Shown here piece after piece: positions 51,517 through 61,364 of a stretch of DNA of 64,000 bases; the first letter of the stretch is position 1, and the number at the start of each line of letters is the position of its first letter. The stretch is from Macrosoma leucophasiata. Taxonomy: Eukaryota; Arthropoda; Insecta; Lepidoptera; Hedylidae. The stretch spans positions 19,265,501 to 19,329,500 of the forward strand of contig JAWQUS010000008.1 in the NCBI GenBank assembly GCA_036365455.1. Reading direction: 5' to 3'. The notes beneath the pieces were generated by a model. The model was not told the origin of the DNA and ran no database searches. It saw only the letters and a list, made by a program, of their open reading frames with translations. The translations under genes and the position numbers were made by a program.

Positions 51517-52212
51517 TAAGTCGAATCCTATACTCGGTCTACTTACTTTTACTCTTACTTTTCTTCTAATACGATGTTCGATTTACTTACTTTCTTTGTG
51601 CACTGAGGCCACTATCCGTCATCCGTTATATTTCATTGAGTGGTCAAGTGACTGCCTTGTTGGTCCAGTAATCGCAATTGTGATGCTGGAGCGAGGTTCC
51701 TTAGCTCGCGAAAAGCTTTTATTCGTTTTTTTGGAGTTGGAGGAAATTTGCAATTTCCCAGAAGCCTTTGACCAAAATTCGGTTTGAAGGAAATTAGTAG
51801 TATTTCTATATAGTGTACAGAGTGTACTGTGGGTTCCATCTGTCTTTTGGGATTATTTACTTTTGTGATTAAAATATTTTTTTGATTGTGCTTAACTCTA
51901 ACTATATTTTTAAATACAATGATAAGTATCTGCAAGTCACACTCATTACATACAAGAAGACAATTTATTTCTTTACACTTTCTCTTTCTTATCAACCATA
52001 TTGGACATGTGAACTCGTAAACGATAAAAGTATATGTTAGTTGGCAACTTGCCAGTAAATGTTACGCCCTTGTAGTACGACGCTTGTTGCGATTTGTAAA
52101 GTTTGCACGTATGAAGAAAAGAAATTCACCTTCTGTACTCGTAACTGATGTGACATTGGTTAATAAGCTTTTGAGAGTTAATATCTTAATATCTTTATTC
52201 ATCTTTCAGCTT
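51512..52212. other. Unassigned DNA
   Basis: Two overlapping open frames of about 120 codons on opposite strands (51428-51787 plus, 51633-51995 minus) have no recognisable motif. No repeat family is seen. Confidence 0.35.
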
Positions 52213-52425
52213 ATCTTTCAGCCCTGGTGATGGAGCTCGCGGGCGTAGGTACCACCGCATTACCTAATCTTTCTGCCGGTAAATGGTAGTGTTCGTGCTC
52301 GTGTTCCAGTTATATGGTAATGTATGGCATTGCATTTTGCATTTTCACCGTTGATTTTTTTGTACATGTCTATACGCTACAACATCAATGTGAGCTGCAT
52401 GCTTGTTGCCTTCCTAAAAAAAAAT
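52213..52425 (+). repeat. SINE-A, internally shortened
   Basis: CCCTGGTGATGGAGCTCGCGG, GCGTAGGTACCACCGCATTAC, CGGTAAATGGTAGTGTTCG, then the middle is lost, and the 3' part ACATCAATGTGAGCTGCATGC remains. Confidence 0.6.
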
Positions 52426-52535
52426 GTACATATATATATATAAATATATATTTAAACAAGCAAATGTGTTTTTAGTAAGTAGATTATTTCAAACATCATC
52501 ACTTTTATTTTATGCATGAACTGTGTGCAATACGT

Positions 52536-52650
52536 GCACCACCTGACCGGTACACGATAGTGCTGAACACTACTATTTAGCTGCTGTATATTAGGTAGTG
52601 TGGTGGTGCCTACGCCCGCGAGCTGCATCACTGGAGCTCTATCACCAGTA
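52536..52650 (-). repeat. SINE-A 5' half, reverse
   Basis: CACCTGACCGGTACACGATAG, GCTGAACACTACTATTTAGC, GTGGTGGTGCCTACGCCCGCG, ACTGGAGCTCTATCACCAGT. It faces the preceding copy tail-to-tail 110 bp away. Confidence 0.65.
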
Positions 52651-52959
52651 AAAAACCTCATCCTAAAGTAAAATATTGAGGTAGTCAATACGAATACCCG
52701 AGTAAGATTGGTAAGTTTTTTCGTATGCAATGCTTGGCAGAGTCCAAACGGAACAAACAAAACACAAAAACCAGGCACATTGGAAGCCGAAAGTAAATAA
52801 TAGTGCGCGTCAGAATTTTTCAATTTACCAAAATTATAACCGGTTGAAAAGGACGGTTGCAATGATATTTTCTACTTTTTAGTGTAGTTAGTTAGTTGAG
52901 TTAGTTAGTGAGTGTAATTACCAAGTGGATTTGTAAATTATGATAGCTATTTATTTCTA

Positions 52960-53080
52960 TGCTCGAGCTAGTAGGCGCCAAGAACTATCTTGTTCAGCTA
53001 GGTGATGTATCGCCCTGTAATTTTCGGTATAGAGACATAAAAGCTTAGATCTCAATGCATCAACATAAGAATCTTTGTTT
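52960..53080 (+). repeat. SINE-A fragment, diverged
   Basis: GTAGGCGCCAAGAACTATC, GCTAGGTGATGTATCGCCC, TGTAATTTTCGGTATAGAG, AGATCTCAATGCATCAACA. It lies just before a reverse copy. Confidence 0.4.
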
Positions 53081-53108
53081 TTGGTCATTATTTCATTATT
53101 AACAATAG

Positions 53109-53383
53109 ACGGAAGGTGGCCAACAAGCACACGACTCACGTTGACGTTAAGTGATGACTGCCGCCTATAGACACCTACGCAACAAAAACCAGAGGTCTAA
53201 ATGCAGTTGCGTTGCCACCCCTGAGACCTAAGTTGTCATGTCTCTGTGAAGTTATTAGGGGCCATACATTACAATCTAACCGGAACACGATAGTGCTGAA
53301 CACTACCATTTAGCGGCATATAAATTAGGTAATGCGGTGGTCCTACGTCCTCGAGCTCCTACAAAGGAACTCTTTCACCAGTG
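53109..53383 (-). mobile_element. SINE-A, nearly full, reverse
   Basis: GGCCAACAAGCACACGACTC, GTTAAGTGATGACTGCCGCC, GGAACACGATAGTGCTGAAC, CGTCCTCGAGCTCCTAC and CTCTTTCACCAGTG. Its 5' end shares the altered TCCTCGAG...ACCAGTG with the fragment at 49.5 kb. Confidence 0.7.
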
Positions 53384-53413
53384 AATGGTTAACAAAGTTA
53401 ACAATATTAATAA

Positions 53414-53765
53414 TTGCCACCCATTATACGTCCCAATGCTGGGCACGAGTCTCTCCCCTTTTTTGGGGGGAGGCCTGAAGCTTACTCCACCACGCTGCTC
53501 CAATGCGGATTGGTGGAGGTGGTTGGGTTAGTGGCCAACCCGCTGTCGGATGTTTTCAAACCGCCCATAAGGCCTCCGACAAGGTTTAACGACTGCTATC
53601 TATCGATAGCAACCGCGACCGACGGCTTAACGTGCCCTCCGAAGCACGGAAACGCGCATTTGATTTGCCACTAGCGGTCACCCATCACACTACCCGACCG
53701 CGCCCAATGTGCTTAACCGAGTAGATCGCTTACGATCTACACCAGCCGCCGGGCCATGCGCGCTT
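53414..53765 (-). mobile_element. SINE-5S, full length, reverse
   Basis: GCCACCCATTATACGTCCC, TGCTGGGCACGAGTCTCTCC, CACCACGCTGCTCCAATGCG, CCCGCTGTCGGATGTTTTC, GACGGCTTAACGTGCCCTCC, GCACGGAAACGCGC, TAGCGGTCACCCATCACAC, CGAGTAGATCGCTTACGATC, GCCGCCGGGCCATGCGCGC. One of the most complete copies; its 5S-like segment is GCGGTCACCCATC in reverse. Confidence 0.8.
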
Positions 53766-54119
53766 CTGGTCAACAATAAACATAGTTAACTATAAATATA
53801 GAAGGACCCAAAATTTTAACAATATTATTGACATATAAGTCCAAGAGGTCATCGAAATGAACTGAGCGAAGTTTTTCTGTTATTAAAAGAGACGGTAGCA
53901 AGCTTAGCTGAAAGACGTGTCCGCAAACAACCTTTCATTCATACGCCGGTGAACGGTTTTGGAGTACTGTAATAAAATAAAAAAAACTTTTCAAGTAATT
54001 TACTGTAAACTTTTTAATTAAATGATATTTTAAGCTTAAGTATAGCTTACCAGCTCAGTAGTGGCAGCAGGCTACTAAGTAGTTGCTTATTGAATTCTTC
54101 AGTTATTAGAGAGTAGAAT

Positions 54120-54211
54120 TTTCTGGTGGTAGAGCTCCAATGATGAAGCTAGTGCGTGTAGGTAATACCTAATCTGCTTACTGCTAAATATTAGTAGTGT
54201 AACTGGCTCGT
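54120..54211 (+). repeat. SINE-A 5' fragment interrupted by an RTE tail
   Basis: TTTTCTGGTGGTAGAGCTCC, AAGCTAGTGCGTGTAGGTAA, TAATCTGCTTACTGCTAAAT, then AACTGGCTCGT, the insertion site of the RTE tail. Confidence 0.55.
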
Positions 54212-54431
54212 ATGTATGTATCTTCACGCCAGGTCCCTAACGGGGTAGGCAGAAAATGTAGAGCGCCAGATATCCCGGTTCTGACAAACCTCTCGTGCCT
54301 CGTCTACCTTCATCATTCTCTTCATACATGCACGCCTATTTCTCAGACTGTTGACCCCACCATCAGACAGAACTCGACCTATTTGGTCATGGTAGGTCGG
54401 TCTTGGTCTTCCTGGGCCTCTACAACCATCC
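54212..54431 (-). mobile_element. RTE-like LINE tail with 11-bp target duplication
   Basis: ATGTATGTATCTTCACGCC (tail in reverse) to GGGCCTCTACAACCATCC. Perfect direct repeats AACTGGCTCGT flank it (54201-54211, 54432-54442), proving an insertion. The minus strand stays open and encodes CRGPGRPRPTYHDQIGRVL, NRRACMKRMMKVDEAREV, CQNRDIWRSTFSAYPVRDLA, an intact C-terminal piece of the RTE-like ORF (54224-54433). Confidence 0.8.
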
Positions 54432-54442
54432 AACTGGCTCGT

Positions 54443-55392
54443 CTTGTGTTGTAAATGTGTTTTTGAATACTTTTGAGGTTCATTTATGATATGATTTGAG
54501 TATATGATTTAGTAGTCCATTCTATCAAATTTTACTAAATTAATTGTTTCGAAGTGACAAAGGCAACAATGTTTTTCCTGAAAAATATGTTGAAATAGTT
54601 TTATTTGCGTCAAGTAAAATCAAATAAAGTTATAAAACCAAGGGGTGACAACGCATCAACATTTTGACCTCTGTATGTTATGTAGATGTCTATTTTATTT
54701 TTATTTTTTTTATATTGGTTGCAGAACTTCTTCATCATCTGTGTTTTTAGGTTTTCGCGAGCTACACTCATTGAAGTAAAACTGTTTATAAAATCATTTT
54801 AGTTTATTACACTATTGTTAGATGTTAATCTTAGTTGAAATTAAAAAAGTTTGTTTTTTTCAAAGTTTTTAATGATTTTAAATGTACATGTTATCTAAAT
54901 TATAATTTATCAAATCTTTCTAAAAGTACAACATACTTGAATTAATTGGAAAGCTGTACATAACTATAATAGGCATATGCATCAGACCAATGCTTTTGTT
55001 TTATTTTAAGTGACTATTTGATGTACTACGCTGTTGGTGTGTCAATAAATTTAATAAAAATTATAAAATAATAAAATCTTGATCATCTTTGGGTTGTGTA
55101 TTCATGTTTACTATCTGTATGACATAAAAAATACGGAACTAATCTAACGTTGAAGCTTCACGCTTGACATCATATTATGTAGAGCAAGTTGTTTGTACGA
55201 CCAGCTGCCGTCTGAAATATTCCGCTTTCTACTATAAGCATACAGTATGGATTACGGTCCAATCATCTTAAGTACTCATACAAAATATGTTATATATGTA
55301 TCAAGGAACTAAATATATGTGCATGATGAAATTATAGTGGTTGTTTTCCCGCCTCAAAATAATTTTGTCTTGGTAGTTCATCGATATAATAA
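54443..55392. other. Unassigned, with a SINE-A scrap
   Basis: 54645-54700 (GGGGTGACAACGCATCAACA, TTTTGACCTCTGTATGT) is a short SINE-A middle fragment. The rest is AT-rich and unremarkable. Confidence 0.4.
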
Positions 55393-55637
55393 TCTATGTA
55401 CATAAAAATCAATTGCTGTTCGTTAGTCTCGTTAAAACTCGAGAACGGCTTGACCAATTTGGCTAATTTTGGTTTTGAATGATTTTAAAAGTCCAGGTAA
55501 GGTTTAAAATGTAAGAAAATATGAAGATATTGAAGGAAAATAGTAAAAACCACAATTTAATTTTCCCATACAAATCTATCAAACCTTTGACAAATTATTT
55601 CACTGTGAGGCAATACGAAGTTTGCCGGGTCAGCTAG
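55393..55637 (+). mobile_element. Helitron-like element (8134 family)
   Basis: TCTATGTACATAAAAATCAA at the start and GCCGGGTCAGCTAG at the end. Body in common with 8134-8396 and 60533-60800. Confidence 0.75.
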
Positions 55638-55899
55638 TAAGCTATAATATTCTTCTTCTTATTTTATGTCATATCACAAGGTGTATTAGTTACACTTTTT
55701 TTTTCAACCAATAGCTTAATGTGCTTAAGTTTTTCAATAACTAAACAGCGTCTTTTTCAAATAAAAAATAGCTATCAAAGATGAAAAGTTATTTTTAATA
55801 ATTCAAAATTAATAGCAAGAACATCAGTTAAATTTTTCGGTATTTGTACAGCAGAGATTTCGACATTTCGACCTCCGTTTTGTGTGCTGCAGTATTTTA

Positions 55900-56095
55900 C
55901 CCATACTTAACATCTACGTGCTATCATAATGTATGGCTCTGTAATAACTATCACATAGTTGACAAATAAGGTCTCAGGGTTGGAAACGTATTTGCATTTT
56001 GACTACATCTGGTTGTAGGTGTTTATAGGCTTCAGTCATCATTGAACATCTAGGTGAACTGCACGCTTGTTTGTCACCTTCGATGCATTAGAAAA
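55900..56095 (+). repeat. SINE-A, diverged 3' two-thirds
   Basis: CATAATGTATGGCTCTGTAA, AACGTATTTGCATTTTGAC, TTTATAGGCTTCAGTCATC, GTGAACTGCACGCTTGTTTG. A second smaller fragment (55846-55920) precedes it. Confidence 0.5.
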
Positions 56096-56099
56096 CGTA

Positions 56100-56949
56100 A
56101 GCTGCAAGCTCATTTTCTACCAACATTACTTTAAAAATGTTCTTCAAAGTTCTCTTTTGCTGTTGGTTAAACCGTCGCTGTAGTCGCATTGATATTTTCA
56201 AACCGACTTTTCAACTTACAAACTCTTAAAAATATCCTGAGTAGAGAAAATGTTTTGTGCATTTGAGCACAATACATTTTCTCCCTTGTAAAATGTTCAA
56301 ATAGAACATCTTAGTGAACCCCCAGTTGTTTGAACTTACATGTTTATAAAGGAAAAGTATTACTGCAGGGGAAAATAACACGTCATTTTTAACAAAGGCT
56401 ATTAGCAAAGATTAACTGAAGAACTTTACTTCAAAGTGATTGATAAATAAGAATATGGTTTTCGTTCGCTGTTGAAGTGAAAAGGGAGTAGAATATATTC
56501 AGACTCAAGCTCCAATAACGTAGATCGAGGATGTACGCACCACAGTACACAGTATTACCTAATCTAAGTAAATAGGGATGGCCGCAAAATACGAGATAAA
56601 TAAACTCGATGACTATCTCAAGGATATAAATACTTGGCTAAATACCGGTCTAGCACCACAAGGTTGTTTAATATAATAATCAATGTGGAATGTTGATAAT
56701 TGTTGTTTAATTTTAAGCTTGTTTACATTATGGAAAACTGTAAACTAATTTCTAAGATACATTTTAAAAAGAGCCTACTGAGGTTTTTATTGGCAGGTTT
56801 TCCTCTGATCATATTTCTCTTTGAAACTCTGAGAGTGAATGACAAAGAACGACTCTTTTCTCTTTGTTGTCGGTTTGTAAAAGGGGAAATGAGACATTCT
56901 ACTCATATACTTACCTACAATAATATATTATATTTAGTTTTATCTGGCC
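56100..56949. other. Unassigned, with a SINE-A 5' scrap
   Basis: 56513-56575 (CTCCAATAACGTAGATCGAGG, ATGTACGCACCAC, ATTACCTAATCTAAG) is an old SINE-A fragment. Nothing else is recognised. Confidence 0.35.
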
Positions 56950-57573
56950 GGCCATAGACAGACCGCATCTTGCGGTTCACACCGACTGCAAGATGCGGTC
57001 GCCGCACGACCATCTGCAGTTTCTATACTAAATTCATGTCCGTAAACCAGGGACCGCTCGAGCAGTTCACGAGCTTTCGGAACAGTCACTCTGCGGTCGA
57101 GTTTCGCCGTGTGGTCGATTGCTTAGAGATGCCGGACCCACCATACACGAACCACTACAAGTGGTTGCTGCCGACCGCGCGCCATCGAATCACTCCGTTA
57201 TATTTTATGGTTTAAAATATTAACTAATTCATCAAATGAAACCATCGACATTCTAAAGTAGTTGAAAATCTTTTCAGTGTCTTCTCTCAGCTGGGGATAC
57301 AACGCATGCAATACTCCATACTGTTCTCTTGGTTGTAGTATTGGACGCATCCACATACTGAGGTGTCTTCTACGCCTACGCTTGCGTAACATTATTACAA
57401 ACAAGAAGCAGTGTTTTTTCGTCGATATCCATCTTGTAAATGAACTCGCGTCAGTATTATTTTGCGGTCGAACACAACTGCTACAAGCAGTCGTACTCAG
57501 TACGTGTACGTGTACGACTCTAACCGCTCTAGAGCAGTCGGTTTCAACTACAACATGTGGTCCGTCTATGGAC
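56950..57573. mobile_element. PIF/Harbinger-type element, degenerate
   Basis: Left end GGCCATAGACAGACCGCATC and right end GGTCCGTCTATGGAC pair imperfectly (GTCCATAGACGGACC in reverse). The similarity extends to ACCGACTGC on both sides. About 620 bp. It carries a transposase exon on the minus strand (57198-57392). It is GC-richer than the flanks. Target duplication not found. Confidence 0.6.
57198..57392 (-). pseudogene. PIF/Harbinger transposase, N-terminal exon
   Basis: Starts at ATG (57390-57392) and reads MLRKRRRRRHLSMWMRP, ILQPREQYGVLHALYPQLR, EDTEKIFNYFRMSMVSFDEL. The RR..W..P....R...G..H.L...L..D..KFFNYFRMS pattern is the N-terminal helix region of DDE_Tnp_4 nucleases of PIF/Harbinger elements in animals. 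The DDE catalytic part is absent; the frame stops after LVNILNHKI. 64 residues, against more than 300 in full proteins. Confidence 0.7.
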
Positions 57574-57659
57574 ACACAACATATGGACCTTAGCGATATT
57601 CTCTAATATAATTTTTCTAATTTGTAATCTGACATGTATATCAATTAATAATGCTGTTC

Positions 57660-57745
57660 GCTTTAATTTATTTTGTTTGTTTTTGTCTTATAATAAGTGA
57701 TGCTTGTCACCTTAGATGAATACCTAAATATATTTCTGATTCTGA
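57660..57745 (+). repeat. LINE-type 3' end with GATTCT tail
   Basis: TAAGTGATGCTTGTCACCTT and ATTTCTGATTCTGATAG match the reverse of 16275-16330 (GACAAGCACC, CAGAATCAGAATC). The body upstream is not recognised. Confidence 0.5.
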
Positions 57746-57922
57746 TAGTAGGGTTCAACGCCATCGTTTTCCGGTCATGTAGTATATTAAGGCACCCAAA
57801 GGACAAAAGATTTAGGGTAGGTACATAATGTTTTGTTTTGGATTGATTTTTCCTTATGTGTATACGTGATACTAATTGGTGTCTTTGATTTCAAGTTCCT
57901 TTTCACATTCGCCGCCATCAAG

Positions 57923-58016
57923 GCGTCGGACAAACAATTCTCATTATGTTGGAACAATTACGAATATATCATCAGGCTTTCATGGCTTGTTGTCACGTGG
58001 AGATTTAGTAGACATT
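57923..58016 (+). pseudogene. BTB-domain gene fragment, mod(mdg4)-like
   Basis: Frame one reads ASDKQFSLCWNNY (57923-57961). Frame two continues with TNISSGFHGLLSRGDLVDI (57960-58016). Joined across a small deletion of about 5 bases, these are the first 35 or so residues of an insect BTB/POZ transcription factor of the mod(mdg4)/lola class (pattern SDEQFSLCWNNF..N...GFH..L.RGDLVDV). The expected start ATG before GCG is AAG. The domain is cut exactly where a reverse SINE-A begins (58014), so the remaining 80 or more BTB residues are missing. It is a relic, not a working gene; origin by retrocopy or transposon capture is open. Confidence 0.75.
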
Positions 58017-58297
58017 TTTTTTTTAATCTACGGAAGTAGCAATCAAGCATGCAGTTCACATTGTTACAGTGATAACTGCATCCTATACACACCCACACAA
58101 AGAAAGACCAAGGTCAAAATGGAGATGCGTTACCACTACTGAGGTGTTATGCCTCCGTGTCGGAAATTACAGGGCCGTACATAACCACCTGACCGGAACA
58201 CGATAGTGCTGAACACTACTATTTAGCGGCAAGTATATTAGGTAATGCGGTGGTGCCTATACCCGCGAGCTCCGTCACAGGAGCTCTACCACCAATA
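58014..58297 (-). mobile_element. SINE-A, full length, reverse
   Basis: A T-run, GGAAGTAGCAATCAAGCATGC, the full body with a short deletion after CACTACTGAGG, to CTCTACCACCAATA. Its tail joins the BTB fragment. Confidence 0.8.
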
Positions 58298-58572
58298 AAA
58301 GAAATATTAATTCCATTTTCATAGAGCGTCAAAAATAACTGCGAACCTTGACCGAAAGGCCGAGGAGGAGTATAATTGAAAAGATAGGATAACGGCGCTA
58401 CGAGTAGGAACAATATTCTCAACAATACAATAATCTGATTCCTTTCAGCAATCCCTGATAGTTTTCATAATATTTAGTTTCCAAATTGTATTGCTATGTA
58501 CCTATACATCTAATTATATTGTGCATGTTGGCGTTTGAGCACATGAACTATTTTGATATAACAATATACATT

Positions 58573-58740
58573 CTTGCCGTTAAATGGTTGTATTAAGCAC
58601 TATTGGGTTCCGTTCAGGTGGTAATGTATGGCCAGACAGAACAAAGAGGCATAAAAACATAGTTTTCAACAGAACAGAAGGTTTTAGTATTCACTAATTA
58701 TCAATGTGATTTTTTGCATGTTTTCCACTTTAATAACATA
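58573..58740 (+). repeat. SINE-A, diverged middle and 3' part
   Basis: CTTGCCGTTAAATGGTTGTA, GTTCCGTTCAGGTGGTAATG, TATGGCCAGACAGAACAAAG, ATCAATGTGATTTTTTGCATG. No 5' end. Confidence 0.5.
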
Positions 58741-58804
58741 CAAATACACCTCTTTACAAGAATAACGTGACATTTAATCTAAATCGTTCATATGAAATGA
58801 CACA

Positions 58805-59080
58805 TTATTCTTGTATATGTAAATCTGAAGACTTTAAGAGATTAATCGCGAAAATTTCAGGTACTACTGTCTCAGATTGAAAAAATAATTGCGTTTGATA
58901 GTCCATGTATTGATGAAGGCTTGGATCAATAGGAGCGGAGGAGAATACATTAAATATTACAATATTATGTTTATTGTAATAGAGTAATTGTGCATATCTA
59001 TTAAATACATACAAAGATAAAGCGTGAAAACAAAAATCAGTCAGGTCACTATTGTATTTACGCTTCGCTATATTATTCAC
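58805..59080 (-). CDS. Unassigned open frame, 91 codons
   Basis: Reads MNNIAKRKYNSDLTDF, then FNVFSSAPIDPSLHQYMDY, and LLKSSDLHIQE before the stop. The residue mix is plausible for protein, but I see no known domain and no repeat match. Could be an exon of an unknown gene or chance. Confidence 0.15.
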   Translation of the reverse strand: MNNIAKRKYNSDLTDFCFHALSLYVFNRYAQLLYYNKHNIVIFNVFSSAPIDPSLHQYMDYQTQLFFQSETVVPEIFAINLLKSSDLHIQE

Positions 59081-59324
59081 GGACGACTTAGTTCACGACA
59101 GATGCCACAATTTATTTTTCACGACTCGCAATTTTCTTTGCATAAAGAATACGTGAATCTCCCCGTGGAGCAAGGCTGAGTATTGGAAATATTCAAACAG
59201 TTATCACAAACCGTTACATATCGAGCGATTCATCTGTAGGCGAGATTGGAGTGTTAAATTATAATAATATGTGACACAAAATGTTATAGTATATTTATAT
59301 AATCTATGGGTATGTATTAAATTA

Positions 59325-59685
59325 GAAGCGCTCATGGTATCGCGGCTGGTGTAGATCGTAAGTGATCTACACACACTCGGTTAAGCATTACGGGCGCAGT
59401 CGGGTGTGAGATGGGTGACCGCTAGTGGCAAATTAAAATGCGCGTTTCCGTGCTTCGGAGGGCACGTTAAGCCGTCGGTCCCGGTTGCTATCGATAGATA
59501 GCAATCGTTAAACCTTGTCGGAGGCCTTATGGGTGGTTTCAAAACATCCGACAGCGGGTTGGCCACTAACTCGTATCTCCACCAACCCGCATTGGAGCAG
59601 CGTGGTGGAGTAAGCTTCAAGCCTCCCCCAAAAAGGGGAGTGACTCGTGCCCAGCAGTGGAACGTATAATGGTTTTTCATTATTA
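59325..59685 (+). mobile_element. SINE-5S, best preserved head
   Basis: GCGCTCATGGTATCGCGGC, GTGTAGATCGTAAGTGATCT, then CTCGGTTAAGCATTACGGGC, GCAGTCGGGTGTGAGATGGG, TGACCGCTAGTGG. GTTAAGCA (59380-59387) and GATGGGTGACCGC (59410-59422) equal the box A and box C regions of animal 5S rRNA with nearly natural spacing, so the head is 5S-derived. Body and tail as in other copies: TGCTTCGGAGGGCACGTTAA, CATTGGAGCAGCGTGGTGG, CCCAGCAGTGG, and an ATT-type end. Confidence 0.8.
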
Positions 59686-59739
59686 TGTCTCCCTTCAGCC
59701 CAATTTGAATTATTCCCAGCTGCCCCCGCGGCGATTGCC

Positions 59740-59870
59740 ACCGGAGAACCCCGGACCCTTGTCAGGCTTGTGTGGGGGACATGGGAAGTCCAACACGTAG
59801 AGAATTAGAAATAGAACGTCCTTTCGAGAATTTGGTCTACTTTGTAATGAGTTATATTATATAAGTATTA
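59740..59870 (+). repeat. Fragment of the GC-rich repeat at 36.4 kb
   Basis: AGAACCCCGGACCCTTGTCAG, GGGGGACATGGGAAGTCCAAC, TCCTTTCGAGAATTTGG, CTACTTTGTAATGAGTTATA. It carries a small insertion (AATTAGAAATAGAACG) relative to 36.4 kb. Confidence 0.6.
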
Positions 59871-60532
59871 AAATATTTTTCTTGATCAAGGAATCCCCCA
59901 TGAATGATGGTCTTCGATTTTTTTTTATGAGCATTCGTTTGTCGGGAGTAACTTCTAGAAAACAAAATAATATGAAAGTTACCCGGAAAAGTATAAAATC
60001 TTAAAACGCATCAACCTAATTGAAATTCTTTCTTTGAAGTCGGTTAAAAAACGACAATAACAACATTTCTAATGTTACCATTGCTCTTCTGAAAATATAC
60101 ACTTTTTAATGTAATTTTATGCCTACCTATGAAATTTAACCACGCACCGACCAATATATGATAATTATATTGGTCGGTGGGCAGTTGGCGGAATTGATGA
60201 ACTAGTACTGATAGTAATTGAATAGTTATGCTTTGCAAATATCGTTTGAAATTATTTCATCAGATGTAATTATATTTTATAATTAAGCAATAGCTTAAAT
60301 TATATTACAATAATTCCAGTAAAATGGTTTTGGTTATGGAAGTTACAGAATTATGTAATTATTGGTACCTATAATAATCGGGAATTAAAATAATTATTAG
60401 TACCCAAGCCCGCGTGGATACACACTCGTCACAACTAGATAAAAGTCTGTCCCAAAGATTGTCTCGACAAATAGCCCTGAGCCGCTCTCTTCCAGCAATT
60501 GCTCCCGATATTCACCAGATCATCGGTCGACA
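59871..60532. other. Unassigned, with a short perfect hairpin
   Basis: CCGACCAATATA, loop TGATAAT, TATATTGGTCGG at 60147-60177. No gene is seen. Confidence 0.35.
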
Positions 60533-60800
60533 TCTATATATTATATGTAAATCAATTTCTGTTCGTTAGTATCGCTAAAGCTCGAGAACAGCTGAATGAA
60601 TTTGGCTAATTCTGGTTTTGAATGATTTTTGGAAGTCAAGGAAGGTTTAAAAGGCATAAAAATATGAAGAAACTGAAGGAAAATAGTAAAAACCACAATT
60701 CTATTTCCCCATACAAATAGTCCGTATCTATCAAATCTATGACACATTATTTCATTCTCAGGCAATACGAAGTTTGCCGGGACAGTTAGAGGCCAGCTAG
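60533..60800 (+). mobile_element. Helitron-like element (8134 family)
   Basis: TCTATATATTATATGTAAATC at the start; CAATACGAAGTTTGCCGGG and GGCCAGCTAG at the end, with an extra few bases (ACAGTTAGA) before the terminus. Confidence 0.7.
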
Positions 60801-61364
60801 TCGATAATAATATTTTAATTAATAATAATATAATTTTAACTACAAATCGTTTAGCAGCAACAAATAAAGTGTTACCATTTTGTAATGAAATTAGTTTATA
60901 ATTATTACATTGTTTATTACATTTTTAAACAAACTCTGTATTAGACGCACGAATTATCATCGTAATCTTTGTAATAGTGTTGTACTCGTACATAACAGAA
61001 CACAAAATGCACGTTACCATCTTTAAGTAACTCGATAGCAACTAAATTTCCACCCTTCTATAAATAATGAATTGATGCTGCCAGCAACTATGGGACTGCC
61101 TTACAGTGGGTTCAAGGAAAATAATACACTGGCTTTTTTTTGCTGGATTATTTTTATTGTGGACCCCGAACAGGGAGCGGCGAGACAAAACGTCTACAAA
61201 GTCAACATAAGGGCAAACATAACGTTACATAAGTCGACCTTGCGTAACTAGGGGCGTCACCAAAATAATGCGTAGATGTTGATTGCCCTTAGAAACTGCG
61301 ATAATTGACCTGTAATATGCTGGCCAATCAAAAATAAACTTCATATCTATAACTCCCTAAAGGG
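60801..61364. other. Unassigned DNA
   Basis: 61150-61210 (TTATTTTTATTGTGGACCCCG, AACAGGGAGCGGCGAGAC) may be a reversed retroposon 3' end, but has no second copy here. Otherwise nothing. Confidence 0.35.

Noticed and set aside
51428..51995. Opposite-strand open frames of about 120 codons
   Set aside because: They overlap each other and a GA microsatellite. No start context, splice signal or domain supports either one.
59370..59425. A 5S rRNA gene
   Set aside because: Only the internal-promoter half matches. The 5' and 3' stems of 5S rRNA are missing, and it is embedded in a repeated element with a retroposon tail.
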